A DNA stretch of 40,347 bases from Psychromonas sp. Urea-02u-13 (GTDB lineage: Bacteria; Pseudomonadota; Gammaproteobacteria; Enterobacterales; Psychromonadaceae), in contig NZ_PJBZ01000072.1 in assembly GCF_002835995.1 (NCBI RefSeq), positions 1 through 40,347 on the forward strand, given 5' to 3'. A model generated the notes under the pieces. The model did no database searches. It saw only the letters and a program-made list of their open reading frames with translations, and was not told the origin of the DNA. A program made the position numbers and the translations under genes. The first letter of the stretch is position 1, and each line of letters begins with the position of its first letter. Below are positions 1-9,119 of the stretch, piece by piece.

Positions 1-312
1 GATATATATACCAATAGCAATGGGTACATAGTGCATCGGCATAGTGGACAAGATAAAACCGAAACACAAAATGCCAATCAATGAACCGACCAGAAACTTT
101 GGAAGCAGTGACCATTGCACATATTTTAAGGAGAACATCATTCGAGAGCCGTTACTTGCGAGTTGAGTGATGCCATGAATAGGAATGATCAAGCTTGGGC
201 TTAAAAAGGCAGGAAGGACGGCAATCAATAACATGCCACCACCAAAGCCAATCACACCTGCAATAACAGAAGTAATAAAAGAGATAATCCCTAAAACATA
301 GTCAATATGCAC
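1..312 (-). CDS. TauE/SafE family permease, N-terminal part
   Basis: This is the first 104 codons of a membrane protein that runs off the left edge of the window. It reads from a GTG at 312 that has AAGG about 8 bases upstream; the frame is closed by a TAA just before that. The product begins with a hydrophobic helix and carries the FGGGMLLIAVLPAF stretch typical of the first TauE/SafE repeat, followed by a second helix (residues about 75-95). The family exports sulfite, sulfoacetate and similar organic anions across the inner membrane; the substrate here cannot be read. A second, more YfcA-like member lies at 11120-11887. The family call is firm, but the start codon is inferred. Confidence 0.8.
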   Translation of the reverse strand, partial: MHIDYVLGIISFITSVIAGVIGFGGGMLLIAVLPAFLSPSLIIPIHGITQLASNGSRMMFSLKYVQWSLLPKFLVGSLIGILCFGFILSTMPMHYVPIAIGIYI

Positions 313-518
313 ATGCAGCCCTTAGTATTTTTCTTATAATAAGGCCCTATCATTTGTATTTTTCACTTGCTCTGAAAAGGCCTTTAACTCATCCCGCGTG
401 GAACGAGGATGCACTCTTTTAGTCGAAGCGGGTTGGTGCGAGAGGCTTAGCCCCTGACGTATTGCGAGCTTAGAGCGGATAGGTCTAGACGTAAATTCCC
501 CGCACAATTGGGTCCGAT

Positions 519-827
519 TCACTCGATGGTATTATAAAAAACGGGCTCTGCTTTTTCGTACATATTGAGCAGTTTTTTAGGTAACATTTCGCCCGTTCTA
601 GGTGGGCCAAGTAATACGATGAGTGCTTGAATATGTGCATCAAGATCAGATTGGCTTTGCCATTGCTCGTAAAGCACAAACTCGTTTGGGCTGTCTATTC
701 GTTGATTAAAAGAATAATAAACACAGCCTCTCCGACGTCTCGACTCTTTTGTTAGCAGTGAAGCTATCTGCTTAAATTCTTCAATGTATGCTGGTTTTAT
801 TGTTGCGTTGATTAATACAGTGATCAT
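519..827 (-). CDS. ABM-domain (YgiN-like) putative monooxygenase
   Basis: This 102-residue protein is one antibiotic-biosynthesis monooxygenase domain, a dimeric ferredoxin-like fold. The family pattern is visible: an N-terminal beta strand (MITVLINATIKP), a helix (EEFKQIASLL), then GCVYYSFNQ, then NEFVLYEQWQSQSDLDAHI, which is the classic ABM helix. Relatives act on quinols or other small aromatics without cofactors, or degrade heme; this one lacks an obvious way to tell these apart. The ATG at 827 has GGGAG seven bases upstream. It is transcribed toward the TauE/SafE gene and may share a transcript with it, but about 200 bases of compositionally unusual DNA lie between them. Confidence 0.82.
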   Translation of the reverse strand: MITVLINATIKPAYIEEFKQIASLLTKESRRRRGCVYYSFNQRIDSPNEFVLYEQWQSQSDLDAHIQALIVLLGPPRTGEMLPKKLLNMYEKAEPVFYNTIE

Positions 828-960
828 GTTTCTACTCCCATTCGACCGATAAATACCCTTACCGCCCGTTGCTTGTGATGCTAAATGATAGCAAGTACAT
901 TAAATATGTGATTTTTTATTAAGCAGGAAAATGAGTAGCAATAAAAAACAGCGCTCTCAC

Positions 961-1188
961 TTACAAATCAAGCCCAATATCACCATCAGAATGACCAAAG
1001 AATCGCCCGATTAATCGAACTAGATAAGCGATTGCTCGAAAGGGTAGCTCAACAACAAACTCTATTAACTCATACCAGAGGCTGTCCGATGCTTTCTCTT
1101 TTGGCCAAACATAATGTATTGATATGTAACCGCTTAATAATATGATTATTTTAATCCAATCAAAACCATTAACCAACAAGTCATACAC
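961..1188 (-). CDS. Small membrane protein, unknown function
   Basis: This is a 75-residue protein with one clear hydrophobic segment near the N-terminus (WIKIIILLSGYISIHYVW, about residues 11-28). A second amphipathic or membrane-associated stretch (FRAIAYLVRLIGRFFGH) precedes an acidic tail ending in GDIGLDL. Composition and codon use match the neighbours, and the protein has the look of a conserved small inner-membrane protein. I do not recognise a named family. It stands alone between the ABM monooxygenase and the GNAT gene, all three on the minus strand. Confidence 0.55.
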   Translation of the reverse strand: MYDLLVNGFDWIKIIILLSGYISIHYVWPKEKASDSLWYELIEFVVELPFRAIAYLVRLIGRFFGHSDGDIGLDL

Positions 1189-1313
1189 TAAATAGGAGCT
1201 GATAGAAAAATAAACACTGACATAAAAACACGAAACTCATTCATTATGAAAGCCCTGTAATTATTAAAAATCGACAATAGAGAGCGCTAACTAGCTAAAC
1301 ACACATTTTAAAA

Positions 1314-1718
1314 TTAGACTTGGCTACTTAACAATTTATCACTATTCGACAACCCTAAACGCTGATATAACGTATGAGCATCATCGGTAACTAAAAGTTG
1401 CAGTTTAGTCTTCCAACGTTTGTCATTAACCACCACTTGCGTTAACCACTTACCCAATCCTTTCTGTCTAAAATCCGGGTTAATAATCACATCGGCGATA
1501 TAGGCGACCGATGCAAAATCAGTCACGACTCGCGCAAAACCAATTTGTTGTTCAGCGTTGAAAAGCGAGAAGCAGACACTATTCTCAATGGATATTTTAA
1601 TATCCTCAATACTCCTTTCACTTGCCCAATAAGAACCTCGTAATAAGGACTCAACTTTATCTAGTTGAACCTTGTCTCGTTCATCATAAATGCTGTATTC
1701 ATTTTTTTCGTATTTCAT
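1314..1718 (-). CDS. GNAT family N-acetyltransferase
   Basis: This is a 134-residue acetyltransferase. I chose the ATG at 1718 rather than the TTG at 1733 because AGGAT sits seven bases before it. The GNAT core is visible: GFARVVTDFASVAYIADVIINPDFRQKGLGKWL, broken here as strand beta4 (AYIADVIINPDF) and the acetyl-CoA pyrophosphate loop RQKGLGKWL (motif A). A C-terminal AHTLYQRLGL gives the usual tyrosine near the thiol. Members transfer acetyl from acetyl-CoA to amines; the substrate is unknown. It is probably cytosolic and monocistronic. Confidence 0.85.
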   Translation of the reverse strand: MKYEKNEYSIYDERDKVQLDKVESLLRGSYWASERSIEDIKISIENSVCFSLFNAEQQIGFARVVTDFASVAYIADVIINPDFRQKGLGKWLTQVVVNDKRWKTKLQLLVTDDAHTLYQRLGLSNSDKLLSSQV

Positions 1719-1807
1719 TAGAATCCTAATCAAACATCCCGCGATTAACGGAATAACATTGAGATTTAAAATAGGCGAGAGTGCTAAGCAACAAGAAGCT
1801 TAAATAA

Positions 1808-2158
1808 TTAGAAGCTTAAATTGCTCTTAGGATCTTCACCAAAACGATTTTTTTGCGCATCGCCATTAAGCATTAAGAAAACAAAGCCCACAATAGGTAC
1901 AATTATCCACCAGCCACTTCTGTCTGTATCGTGCATACGGCGCACTGCAACCGCAATACTTGGAAGAAAAATGGTCAAAGCATATAAACTAGGAATATAA
2001 CTTAAATCCGCACCAATAATATTGGCTAAAATCGCACTTACCACCCCTACAACAATGGCAAAAATGATGTTAAATAGAAAGAACATCCAATATTCCTTTC
2101 TACGCGCTCTGCCCTTAAATACGGCATAATGTTGAATAACCTTAAAATACCAATCCAT
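1808..2158 (-). CDS. DUF805 inner-membrane protein
   Basis: This 116-residue membrane protein of the DUF805 family (the E. coli YhaH/YhaI type) starts best at the ATG at 2158, with GGGAG seven bases upstream; a start at 2170 is less likely. The family hallmark near the N-terminus is present, FKGRARRKEYWMF. It is followed by two or three hydrophobic helices (FNIIFAIVVGVVSAILANII; YALTIFLPSIAVAV; WWIIVPIVGFVFLML) and the conserved RRMHDTDRSGWW loop. The C-terminal NRFGEDP motif is also standard. Its molecular function is not known. Confidence 0.9.
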   Translation of the reverse strand: MDWYFKVIQHYAVFKGRARRKEYWMFFLFNIIFAIVVGVVSAILANIIGADLSYIPSLYALTIFLPSIAVAVRRMHDTDRSGWWIIVPIVGFVFLMLNGDAQKNRFGEDPKSNLSF

Positions 2159-2685
2159 ATAAACTCCCACTAAAATAGTAAATAAATTTAATTCGTTTTA
2201 CCTACTCATAAAAAAGAAAAATAACAGTGCTGAACACAGCTACCTTTAATGGTTAAGAAGTAGTAAACGAACCATTACCACTGCGAATTAACAATTAAAA
2301 GTTGATTTATTTGTTAGGTAAGAATACTTAATTTACATTATTAATCAACATTTTAAATGCATTAATAAGTAGTTAATAGGCAGTTAATAGACAGTTAATA
2401 TTTTCATTGGAACCCGACAAAAATAACCAAGCTGTATTTTGATAGGTAACTGAAATACAGTAAACGCGAGAACTCTACTTAGTTTTAAAGAAGTATCTGT
2501 TACTGAAAGAGCAACGCGAAAGCCTTTTATAATTTAACTAACACCCCTTAATATTTTCTTTAACATCACCTAAAAACATCAGCCCTGCCCTTCTTTTGCT
2601 TTTATTAACGCTTGTACTATATTGAAATAGAAAGATAAAAATTAAAGATTTTATACATATCATGCAAATAAAAAAGGACGCCACG
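2159..2685. other. Intergenic region with short tandem repeats
   Basis: About 500 AT-rich bases separate the DUF805 gene from the divergent HDOD gene. Around 2369-2400 there are three near-copies of AGTTAATAG(A/G)C. The promoters of both genes must lie here, but no confident -35/-10 pair stands out. I see no coding sequence. Confidence 0.5.
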
Positions 2686-3510
2686 ATGAATGAAACTGCG
2701 CTCATTTCCCGCCTAAATGAATTGCCACGCCTCAAGCAAGTTCTGCAAGAGTTATTAGAAATGGTGAATCAAGATGATGTCGATTTTGGTAAACTATCAG
2801 ACAAAATGATACAAGATCAAATCCTCTCCGCACGGTTACTCCGAATGGCAAACTCAGCACATTTTGGTGGAGGAAAAAGTATTTCATCAATTAACGACGC
2901 TATTATCCGTGTAGGCAGTGGGCCGGTACGCACATTAGTTGTTGCCTCTGTACTTTCTGGTGCTTTCCCTAAATTAAAAACGCTGAACCTTAAAGAGTAC
3001 TGGGCAAATACATTTGAAGTGGCAACCATTGCGAGCAAAATTGGTGCTAAAGCAGGACTTGATCCTAGTGAAGTATTTACAACATCAGTACTGCACAATA
3101 TTGGCGAGTTGATGATTCATTCACTGATCCCTGAAGGTGCATTGGAAATAGAAAACCGTGTTGAAGCAGGTGAAAATAGATTCGATGTTCAGCAAGCACT
3201 ACTAACAACATCCTCTCCTGTACTCGGTGCAAAATTAGCTAAGCAATGGAAGTTTCCAGATGAAATGGTCGATGCCATTCTCAACTTTAACGACCCAAGC
3301 CAAGCGCATGCCTCCCCCAAATTGGCCTCTACTATTCATCTAGCGCGTGCGATACATGATGTGTGGGATGACTTTGAAAATGAAGAGCAGAAATCATTAT
3401 TTATTGCCCAGCATACAAGCGCACAGGCACTCGACATTTCAGGTCTATTTTTTGAAACTGTCGACAAAGTACGTGGTAATGGTCGTGAATTAGCAGAAAA
3501 ATTAGCGTAA
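2686..3510 (+). CDS. HDOD domain protein
   Basis: This 274-residue protein consists almost entirely of an HDOD domain, a catalytically degenerate relative of HD phosphohydrolases found in bacterial signalling proteins. Visible features are LPRLKQVLQELLEMV near the start, the helix DQILSARLLRMANSAHFG, INDAIIRVGSGPVRTLVVA, and SVLHNIGELMIHSLIP in place of a true HD pair. I prefer the ATG at 2686, with AAGGAC seven bases upstream, over the in-frame ATG at 2662. No GGDEF, EAL or receiver domain is attached, so it probably acts through protein partners in c-di-GMP, chemotaxis or stress signalling. It is a single-gene unit, possibly related functionally to the broken chemoreceptor next door. Confidence 0.9.
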   Translation: MNETALISRLNELPRLKQVLQELLEMVNQDDVDFGKLSDKMIQDQILSARLLRMANSAHFGGGKSISSINDAIIRVGSGPVRTLVVASVLSGAFPKLKTLNLKEYWANTFEVATIASKIGAKAGLDPSEVFTTSVLHNIGELMIHSLIPEGALEIENRVEAGENRFDVQQALLTTSSPVLGAKLAKQWKFPDEMVDAILNFNDPSQAHASPKLASTIHLARAIHDVWDDFENEEQKSLFIAQHTSAQALDISGLFFETVDKVRGNGRELAEKLA

Positions 3511-3599
3511 AAATCAACAGAAAAACAAAAGGTAAGATAACTTAAACGTAACTACTCAGCACCCTGACAAAACGTGTACTTTTCATACTAAAATAGACA

Positions 3600-3719
3600 G
3601 TAACTGCTCAGGACTAAGCTATTTATGCTTAGTTCAAGGCGAAAAAGCGCAGTTTAGTCGTTTAAATGAGCATTTTTAACGATGAAATAGGCTTAAATAG
3701 CGACGCCCTGAATAGTTAC
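3600..3719. repeat. MITE-like inverted-repeat element, family A
   Basis: The ends form imperfect inverted repeats: GTAACTGCTCAGGAC at the left, and GTAACTATTCAGGGC when the right end is read on the minus strand, followed on both sides by GCTATTTA. Inside is a CTAAGC/GCTTAG hairpin. No reading frame is present. A further GTAACTACTCAG motif lies at about 3547, perhaps a decayed end. It looks like a non-autonomous mobile repeat; no partner copy was found elsewhere in the window. Confidence 0.5.
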
Positions 3720-3835
3720 ACTTAAACTATGAATACTAATAACCATCATAGGTAAATAACTAGATAGCTAAGCAGACAGGTAAGTAGATAGTAAGTTGAT
3801 AGGTGATAGTAGATAGATATAAAAGAAGCTTTAAT

Positions 3836-3866
3836 AAAAAGGGTTAGCATTATGCTAACCCTTTTT
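3836..3866. terminator. Bidirectional rho-independent terminator
   Basis: A perfect 9-bp stem GGGTTAGCA/TGCTAACCC with loop TTA is flanked by A5 on the left and T5 on the right. It can therefore terminate transcription from both strands, between the HDOD gene (plus) and the chemoreceptor pseudogene (minus). Confidence 0.85.
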
Positions 3867-3950
3867 ATGGATGTTGATTTTACTTATTAAACAAGACTGG
3901 TTAGCACTGCATCTGAGTATTCATTAGCTGTACGATAAATCTGCTTAATA

Positions 3951-5849
3951 CTAAATCTTAAACTTGGCGATAATGTCAGTTAACTGTTGATTGACACCCT
4001 CAATGCGGCTTATTTCTTCAACCACTTGTTTTCCATTTTTATCTAACTCGCCCACAATATCGTTAATCGCAGTCATGTTTTTACTCACTTCTTGAGTCAC
4101 ACTGCTTTGCTCTTCAGCGGCAGCGGCCACTTGCGTGCTTAGGTCATTAATCTCTGACACAATACCCGTCATCGCATCTAAACTTGTCGCAACTTGACCC
4201 GTACTACCGGCTGCTTGTTGACAACGATCTTTGGTAATACCCATTGCATCAACCACAGATTGATTACCTTTAAGCAAAAGAGATAACGCCTCTTCAATCT
4301 CTTCAGTGCTTGATTTTGTACGGCTTGCAAGACTACGTACTTCATCTGCAACAACCGCAAAACCGCGTCCTTGTTCGCCAGCACGCGCAGCTTCAATAGC
4401 CGCATTAAGTGCTAATAAGTTTGTTTGCTCAGCGATACCACCGATGACACTTAAAATAGAATTAATACCTTCTGTTTTACTGCTCATCTCACTGACACTT
4501 TGTACCGATCTTTCAACATCTGAAACCAACTCTGCCACTGTATTTTGTGCTTCGCTAACAATCAGCATTGATTCCTGGCCCGCATTGTTTGCGTTATGGA
4601 TAAGTTGTGCAGTATTAGCAATATCACCGGCAATAGAATCAGCCGTGGCATTCAATTCTTCAATCGCAGTAACTACCTGCTCTGTTTCTTGAACATGACC
4701 ATCTAATATTTGCGTATTACGATCCGATTGCTCTTTCAGACTATATACATTGTAATTTAAGGCATTGGTTGCTTCTTTAATTTGCAACATCATCGCCTGT
4801 AAGCTGGCGATAAAACGATTAATACCGTCTGCAATTTGGCCTAAATCATCATTTTAGCTTACGTTAAGACGTTGTGTTAAATCACCATTACCTTGAGAAA
4901 GGCCAATGATAGTCTCTTTTAATGCCAATATTGGACGGTAAATAATGTGCAGTAAAAAGAAAGCTAATAGCACACTAATAAGTGTTGCTAGCACAGTGCT
5001 AATAATGGCATTTTGTTTCGCTTCTCTGAGACTTGCATAAGCAATTTCAGTATCAAGCCCAATCGCGTAGTACCATTCTTTATTCGCTACAGTAATACGA
5101 TGTGAAAAAATCAGTTTTTCCACGCCATTTAATTGATAAGACTGAACATTACTTTCTTGACTAACAGCGTCTTGTACAGCGTCTCTAAACCAAGTATGTT
5201 TTGTTGCTAAGGTTGCACTTTCAACCACTTTACTCGACGACGCTAATACTGTTGTATCATGAGTCATGATTAAAGCGACTGAACCCGGCAATACAGCAGC
5301 GTCTAGCACTAATTCGCTTAAGAAATCCAATTTCATATCAACAGAAATCATGCCATTTTTGATGCGATGTACCAAACTCACCCAATAAACCGTTGCCACA
5401 TAAGGTTCTGTCATTGCGCTACTTGAACTTACGCGGGCTAAGCGATAATAAGAGGCATTATTAATATTACCGATATATTTATGTTCAGGATAATCTTTAC
5501 TGGTTTGGTTCCAATATCCATCACCATTTTCAAAACCAATCACTGAGCTATTAAGATTCATTGAATAAGCAATCGTATTTGATAACTTCACAAATTCTTC
5601 CGTTGTGCCTTTGTCGCTAAGATCATTATATAAAGCAGCAATACGCGCTAAACCTAATGCTTTTTCAGATAATTGATTTTCTATCTGCTCGGCTTGCAGA
5701 CGTACTCTCTCGCTATTTTCATTAATCACTAGCGTTTTCAATGCTTCCGCTTGATTAATATAAGAAACGTAGCTTGTTATTGATACCGATAATCCGACCA
5801 AAAGAATGATCGAAATAAGCAGTAAATTTTTAAATCCAAATTACTTCAT
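3951..5849 (-). pseudogene. Methyl-accepting chemotaxis protein, two nonsense codons
   Basis: Read from the ATG at 5849 (AAAGGA upstream), the frame stays open for 632 codons except for two TAA codons. One is codon 3 (5841-5843), directly after Met-Lys, and one is at 4854-4856 in the HAMP domain ([18 protein letters not shown]). There is no frameshift. The order is the N-terminal membrane helix, a periplasmic Cache-type sensor (about residues 40-280), a second helix, HAMP, and the signalling domain with the conserved hairpin tip [21 protein letters not shown] family member would sense a small ligand and signal to CheA. As it stands only fragments could be made: a TTG start at 5801 could give the sensor half, and an ATG at 4793 the signalling half. 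Either a recent pseudogene or sequencing error would explain the stops. Confidence 0.85.
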
Positions 5850-6058
5850 GAAAATTTTTCCTTTGTACCCGTTAAGGTTGTGTTGATTTTTACAGCGCTA
5901 ATCGAGTAACCCGTCGCTATAAAATAAATTTATTTATGTGGCTTACCATGTTTTATCGACAACTCACTATCAATAAAACAATGCAGAATATGTACGTGCG
6001 TCACTTACCAACGCACATATTTACTGATGCTGTAAATACAATTTGAGCTGTTATACGA

Positions 6059-6298
6059 CTACGAGGTAGAGTATTTTTTTCTTTTACAGATGCGACGTTC
6101 TTTTTTTAATTCTCTTAACTTTTCTTTTAAATGTTTGCTCTTCACTTCAGCGTGCGATCTTTTAATCTCTCTTTCCGTCTTAGTAATTTTAGAATCCAGG
6201 TTATTACAGGTATATCGCGTGGCTTTAAAGTCATTACTGGCAATAGCAACGGCAGGTAAAACAGAAATACAAAGAACAAATACCACTTTTTTAAACAT
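6059..6298 (-). CDS. Small exported basic protein
   Basis: This is a 79-residue protein starting at the ATG at 6298, which gives a clean signal peptide (MFKKVVFVLCISVLPAVAIA, then SNDF). The mature part is short, charged and probably helical: two cysteines (YTCNNL and RICKRK) bracket a helix rich in Lys, Glu and Arg (KSKHLKEKLRELKKERR). The two cysteines could pair in the periplasm. The layout recalls DUF1090-type periplasmic helical proteins, but I cannot assign it to that family. It is monocistronic. Confidence 0.6.
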   Translation of the reverse strand: MFKKVVFVLCISVLPAVAIASNDFKATRYTCNNLDSKITKTEREIKRSHAEVKSKHLKEKLRELKKERRICKRKKYSTS

Positions 6299-6778
6299 AA
6301 CAAACCCATTTATTATTAAAATAAAACTACTTTTTGAAGAAAGAATTGCTGTCACCCAATTAGATGTTCATCATTCATTCATGATTAATTTACGCGCCAA
6401 GCTTACCGACTTAAGATATTTAATCAACACTTATCATTCAGTGTACGCATTTATATTATCTTCTTCGCTCGCGTCGGTAAATAAATCAGAGACTTGAAGC
6501 CTATCTCGAAACCTATAACAAGCCCCAAAATAACAAAAAACAGTTGTAAGACTAACAATAACATCGACTTTATATTTGAATCTAAGCTTGTTTAAATGAT
6601 TAACATGTACTGAAGCGCGCTTTCTTTACTAAAAATTATCGTTAAAATATTGTTAATTTTTATGATCAACTAATATATAGTCGCACGCATTAAAAATTAA
6701 CCTCTATTGTCTTAAAAAACATCAGGTTACTGGTTATAGTAACAGTATGACCTCCCCCTTAGCATCACAGGAAAAATT
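6299..6778. other. AT-rich intergenic region
   Basis: These 480 bases between two divergently transcribed genes hold no convincing gene. A plus-strand frame at 6090-6497 is mostly opposite the small exported protein and has no family resemblance. Promoters for both flanking genes are expected here, but none can be named with confidence. Confidence 0.4.
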
Positions 6779-8482
6779 ATGCATACAAAATGGTTTAAAC
6801 GTTGCTTGTTATTAATAAGCTTATCGACACTTATGGCCCCATTCAGCATGTCATTCGCTACAACAGAAGAGCAAACTGGAACAGCGTTAGAAGCACAAAC
6901 AAATCAAGCTGAACAACTTTTACAGCGTTACCAGCGTCAACAAGCCCATATCGATAACATCAATAATCATAAAGACGATCTCTCAACATTAGAGCAAGAA
7001 GCGTTAAACTACCGATTGTTTTCCCGCTACCTTAATGCTTTTGAAACACTGAATACTCTCTCAAAATATTTAATTGAAGAGCAGAAAAGTGGTCATAAAA
7101 ACCCGACTGTCATGGCCGAAATTGAAAAAATTATTCATGGAAATACTGACAACCTCAAAAAAGCGAACAGTAAAATACACAAAAAATTTAATGCAGATTA
7201 TGCAGAACAAGAGAAGTACAGCACCGAAGGATTGCATTTATACATTCAATATTTAACACTTCAAGACAGCATATATAGCGCAATGACGCAGCAAGTCACT
7301 AATCAACAAGCCTTAGGCTTTGAAGTTGGCGAGACTAAAAAGCAATTAATTGCACAGCTTTATAATCGTGCAGAGTCATTCTCTGGCATGGTTGAATTGG
7401 TCATAAAAAAACGTGAAGAGCTGAATATATTAATCGGCTTAAAAGCGGATAACCAAGCGTTAAAAGATACACTTGCCGTGATCACTGAGCAGTTAGTTGT
7501 TTCTCGTGTTAGCTTTAGCCTTACGGTTGAATTACTTCACCAACTAGACTTTGATGCTTCTTTTTACCAGCAAACGCTATTAAAACTAGGCGGTCAAATC
7601 ACCACGGATTTACTCGATGTGAGTATTTTAAGTGGCATGGTAAACCGTTTTGTCATGCAAATTTCTGAATACCTTATTGAGCATGGTGGCGAATGGATAT
7701 TTAAGATTCTACTGCTTATTGCTATCTATTATGTGTTCCGCTCGTTAGCAAAATTAGCGACAAAAGTGCTCACCAAAAGCCTTAACTCAAGCAACATTAA
7801 TTTATCTTCATTAATGAAAAAGATGATTATTTCATCGGCTAGCCGTTTAATCATGATACTGGGTGTGTTTATCGCACTCGCGCAGTTGGGTATTTCTCTT
7901 GCGCCAATCTTAGCCGGTTTAGGTGTCGCTGGTTTCATTATTGGTTTTGCATTACAAGATACATTAAGTAACTTTGCATCGGGCATGATGATATTAATTT
8001 ATCGCCCTTATGATGTTGGCGATTTAGTCGAAGTGGGTGGTGGTGTTTTTGGTAAAGTTGAAAGCATGAACTTAGTATCAACCACGATTTTAACTATCGA
8101 TAACCAAACACTGGTTATTCCAAACAGTAAAATTTGGGGTGATGTTATTAAGAATGTGACCTCGCAAAAATTACGTCGTGTTGATTTAGTGTTTGGTATT
8201 GGTTATTCAGACGATATTGAGAAAACAGAAGCCGTATTAACAGAGTTAGTATTGGCTCACCCACTGGTATTAAAAGATCCAGAGCCCGTCATCAGACTAC
8301 ATGTATTAAACGAATCCTCGGTAGACTTTGTGGTAAGACCTTGGGTGAAAACCGAAGATTACTGGGATGTATATTGGGACTTAACGCGTCAAGTTAAAAT
8401 GCGCTTTGATCAAGATGGTATTACGATTCCTTTCCCACAACGCGATGTTCATTTTTACCCAGTGGCAGCGCCAACAGAATAA
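6779..8482 (+). CDS. MscS-family mechanosensitive ion channel
   Basis: This 567-residue inner-membrane channel opens under membrane tension to release solutes on osmotic downshock. A signal peptide (residues 1-27, ending SMSFA) is followed by a long periplasmic helical region (about 30-290) of the kind found in larger MscS relatives. Membrane helices lie near 305-325 and 350-395. The pore helix and the hallmark motif GFALQDTLSNFASGMMILIY are at about 388-407, followed by RPYDVGDLVEVGG of the beta domain and a C-terminal cytosolic alpha/beta domain. It is longer than E. coli MscS (286 residues) and much shorter than MscK, so it is a mid-sized member. It has its own terminator. Confidence 0.93.
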   Translation: MHTKWFKRCLLLISLSTLMAPFSMSFATTEEQTGTALEAQTNQAEQLLQRYQRQQAHIDNINNHKDDLSTLEQEALNYRLFSRYLNAFETLNTLSKYLIEEQKSGHKNPTVMAEIEKIIHGNTDNLKKANSKIHKKFNADYAEQEKYSTEGLHLYIQYLTLQDSIYSAMTQQVTNQQALGFEVGETKKQLIAQLYNRAESFSGMVELVIKKREELNILIGLKADNQALKDTLAVITEQLVVSRVSFSLTVELLHQLDFDASFYQQTLLKLGGQITTDLLDVSILSGMVNRFVMQISEYLIEHGGEWIFKILLLIAIYYVFRSLAKLATKVLTKSLNSSNINLSSLMKKMIISSASRLIMILGVFIALAQLGISLAPILAGLGVAGFIIGFALQDTLSNFASGMMILIYRPYDVGDLVEVGGGVFGKVESMNLVSTTILTIDNQTLVIPNSKIWGDVIKNVTSQKLRRVDLVFGIGYSDDIEKTEAVLTELVLAHPLVLKDPEPVIRLHVLNESSVDFVVRPWVKTEDYWDVYWDLTRQVKMRFDQDGITIPFPQRDVHFYPVAAPTE

Positions 8483-8514
8483 GAGTACGGCCATATTAAC
8501 GCCTCCGTAAGATA

Positions 8515-8549
8515 AAAATAGCAACGATCACCTTTATCGTTGCTATTTT
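8515..8549. terminator. Rho-independent terminator after the MscS gene
   Basis: A perfect 14-bp stem, AAAATAGCAACGAT/ATCGTTGCTATTTT, has loop CACCTTT. The A- and T-rich arms allow use from both strands, between the MscS gene and the converging GNAT gene. Confidence 0.85.
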
Positions 8550-8661
8550 CCCCATCTATTATTCACAGCCCCTGAGTAAAATCACTGAACACTTGTCCAG
8601 AAAGAAGCAATGAATAAACATTTTTTACTCGATTAAAATCAGAGCATTGACTGAACGTAAC

Positions 8662-9102
8662 TTACAGCGGCCAAAAAAATCGCTGTTTGGGTTTCTGCAT
8701 CGCACCTAATTTTTGATAAAATTCAATTGCAAGAATATTGTCTATCGGTGTTTGCCATTGAATGCGACTTATTGTGTTGTCTATTGCATAGGTTTTCAAT
8801 GTTTCCATTAGTTTTAAACCTAAACCCAGCCCTCTCGCCTCTTCACTCAAGTACAAGCAACCAAGATATAAATACCAATCCATATCCCAGGTAGAGAACT
8901 GCTTTATCATCGGCATATAACCTACGACCTTGGTATTGATACAAACAACAAACAGACTGATAGGCAGTGTTTTTAAGTTAGCCAATAACTTATGTTGTTT
9001 AGAAATTTCAAGATGATGACCTTCATATAATGCATGTTCTGTCATCATTAATAATAACGATGCTTGGTCTTGTTCGGTGGCAATACGAATACAATAATCC
9101 AT
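8662..9102 (-). CDS. GNAT family N-acetyltransferase
   Basis: This 146-residue single-domain acetyltransferase shows the N-terminal strand YCIRIATEQDQASL, the strand LYLGCLYLSEEARG, and the acetyl-CoA loop ARGLGLGLKLMETL (motif A). A C-terminal IEFYQKLGA carries the usual catalytic tyrosine. It is the last gene of a minus-strand run after the rhodanese and NIPSNAP genes; 17 bases separate it from the latter, so co-transcription is likely. Substrate is unknown. The conserved pairing with a NIPSNAP protein would make the acetylation part of the same small-molecule or stress response, but that is inference. Confidence 0.85.
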   Translation of the reverse strand: MDYCIRIATEQDQASLLLMMTEHALYEGHHLEISKQHKLLANLKTLPISLFVVCINTKVVGYMPMIKQFSTWDMDWYLYLGCLYLSEEARGLGLGLKLMETLKTYAIDNTISRIQWQTPIDNILAIEFYQKLGAMQKPKQRFFWPL

Positions 9103-9119
9103 CTTAAACCCTTATTGTT

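Noticed and set aside
334-522. A 62-residue frame overlapping the ABM gene by four bases
   Set aside because: Codon use differs sharply from the neighbours and no family is recognisable; kept only as a finding.
2369-2400. A possible CRISPR-like array
   Set aside because: The units are only about 11 bases, directly adjacent and without spacers.
3721-3830. Low-complexity TAGATAG-rich stretch as a functional repeat
   Set aside because: The units are irregular in spacing and sequence, and the stretch looks like simple AT-rich drift.
4854-4856. Readthrough or recoding of the chemoreceptor stop
   Set aside because: Both stops are TAA, not the UGA used for selenocysteine, and other genes here end normally in TAA.
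6090-6497. A 135-residue plus-strand frame
   Set aside because: More than half is antisense to the small exported protein, which has a signal peptide; the rest has no protein-like pattern.
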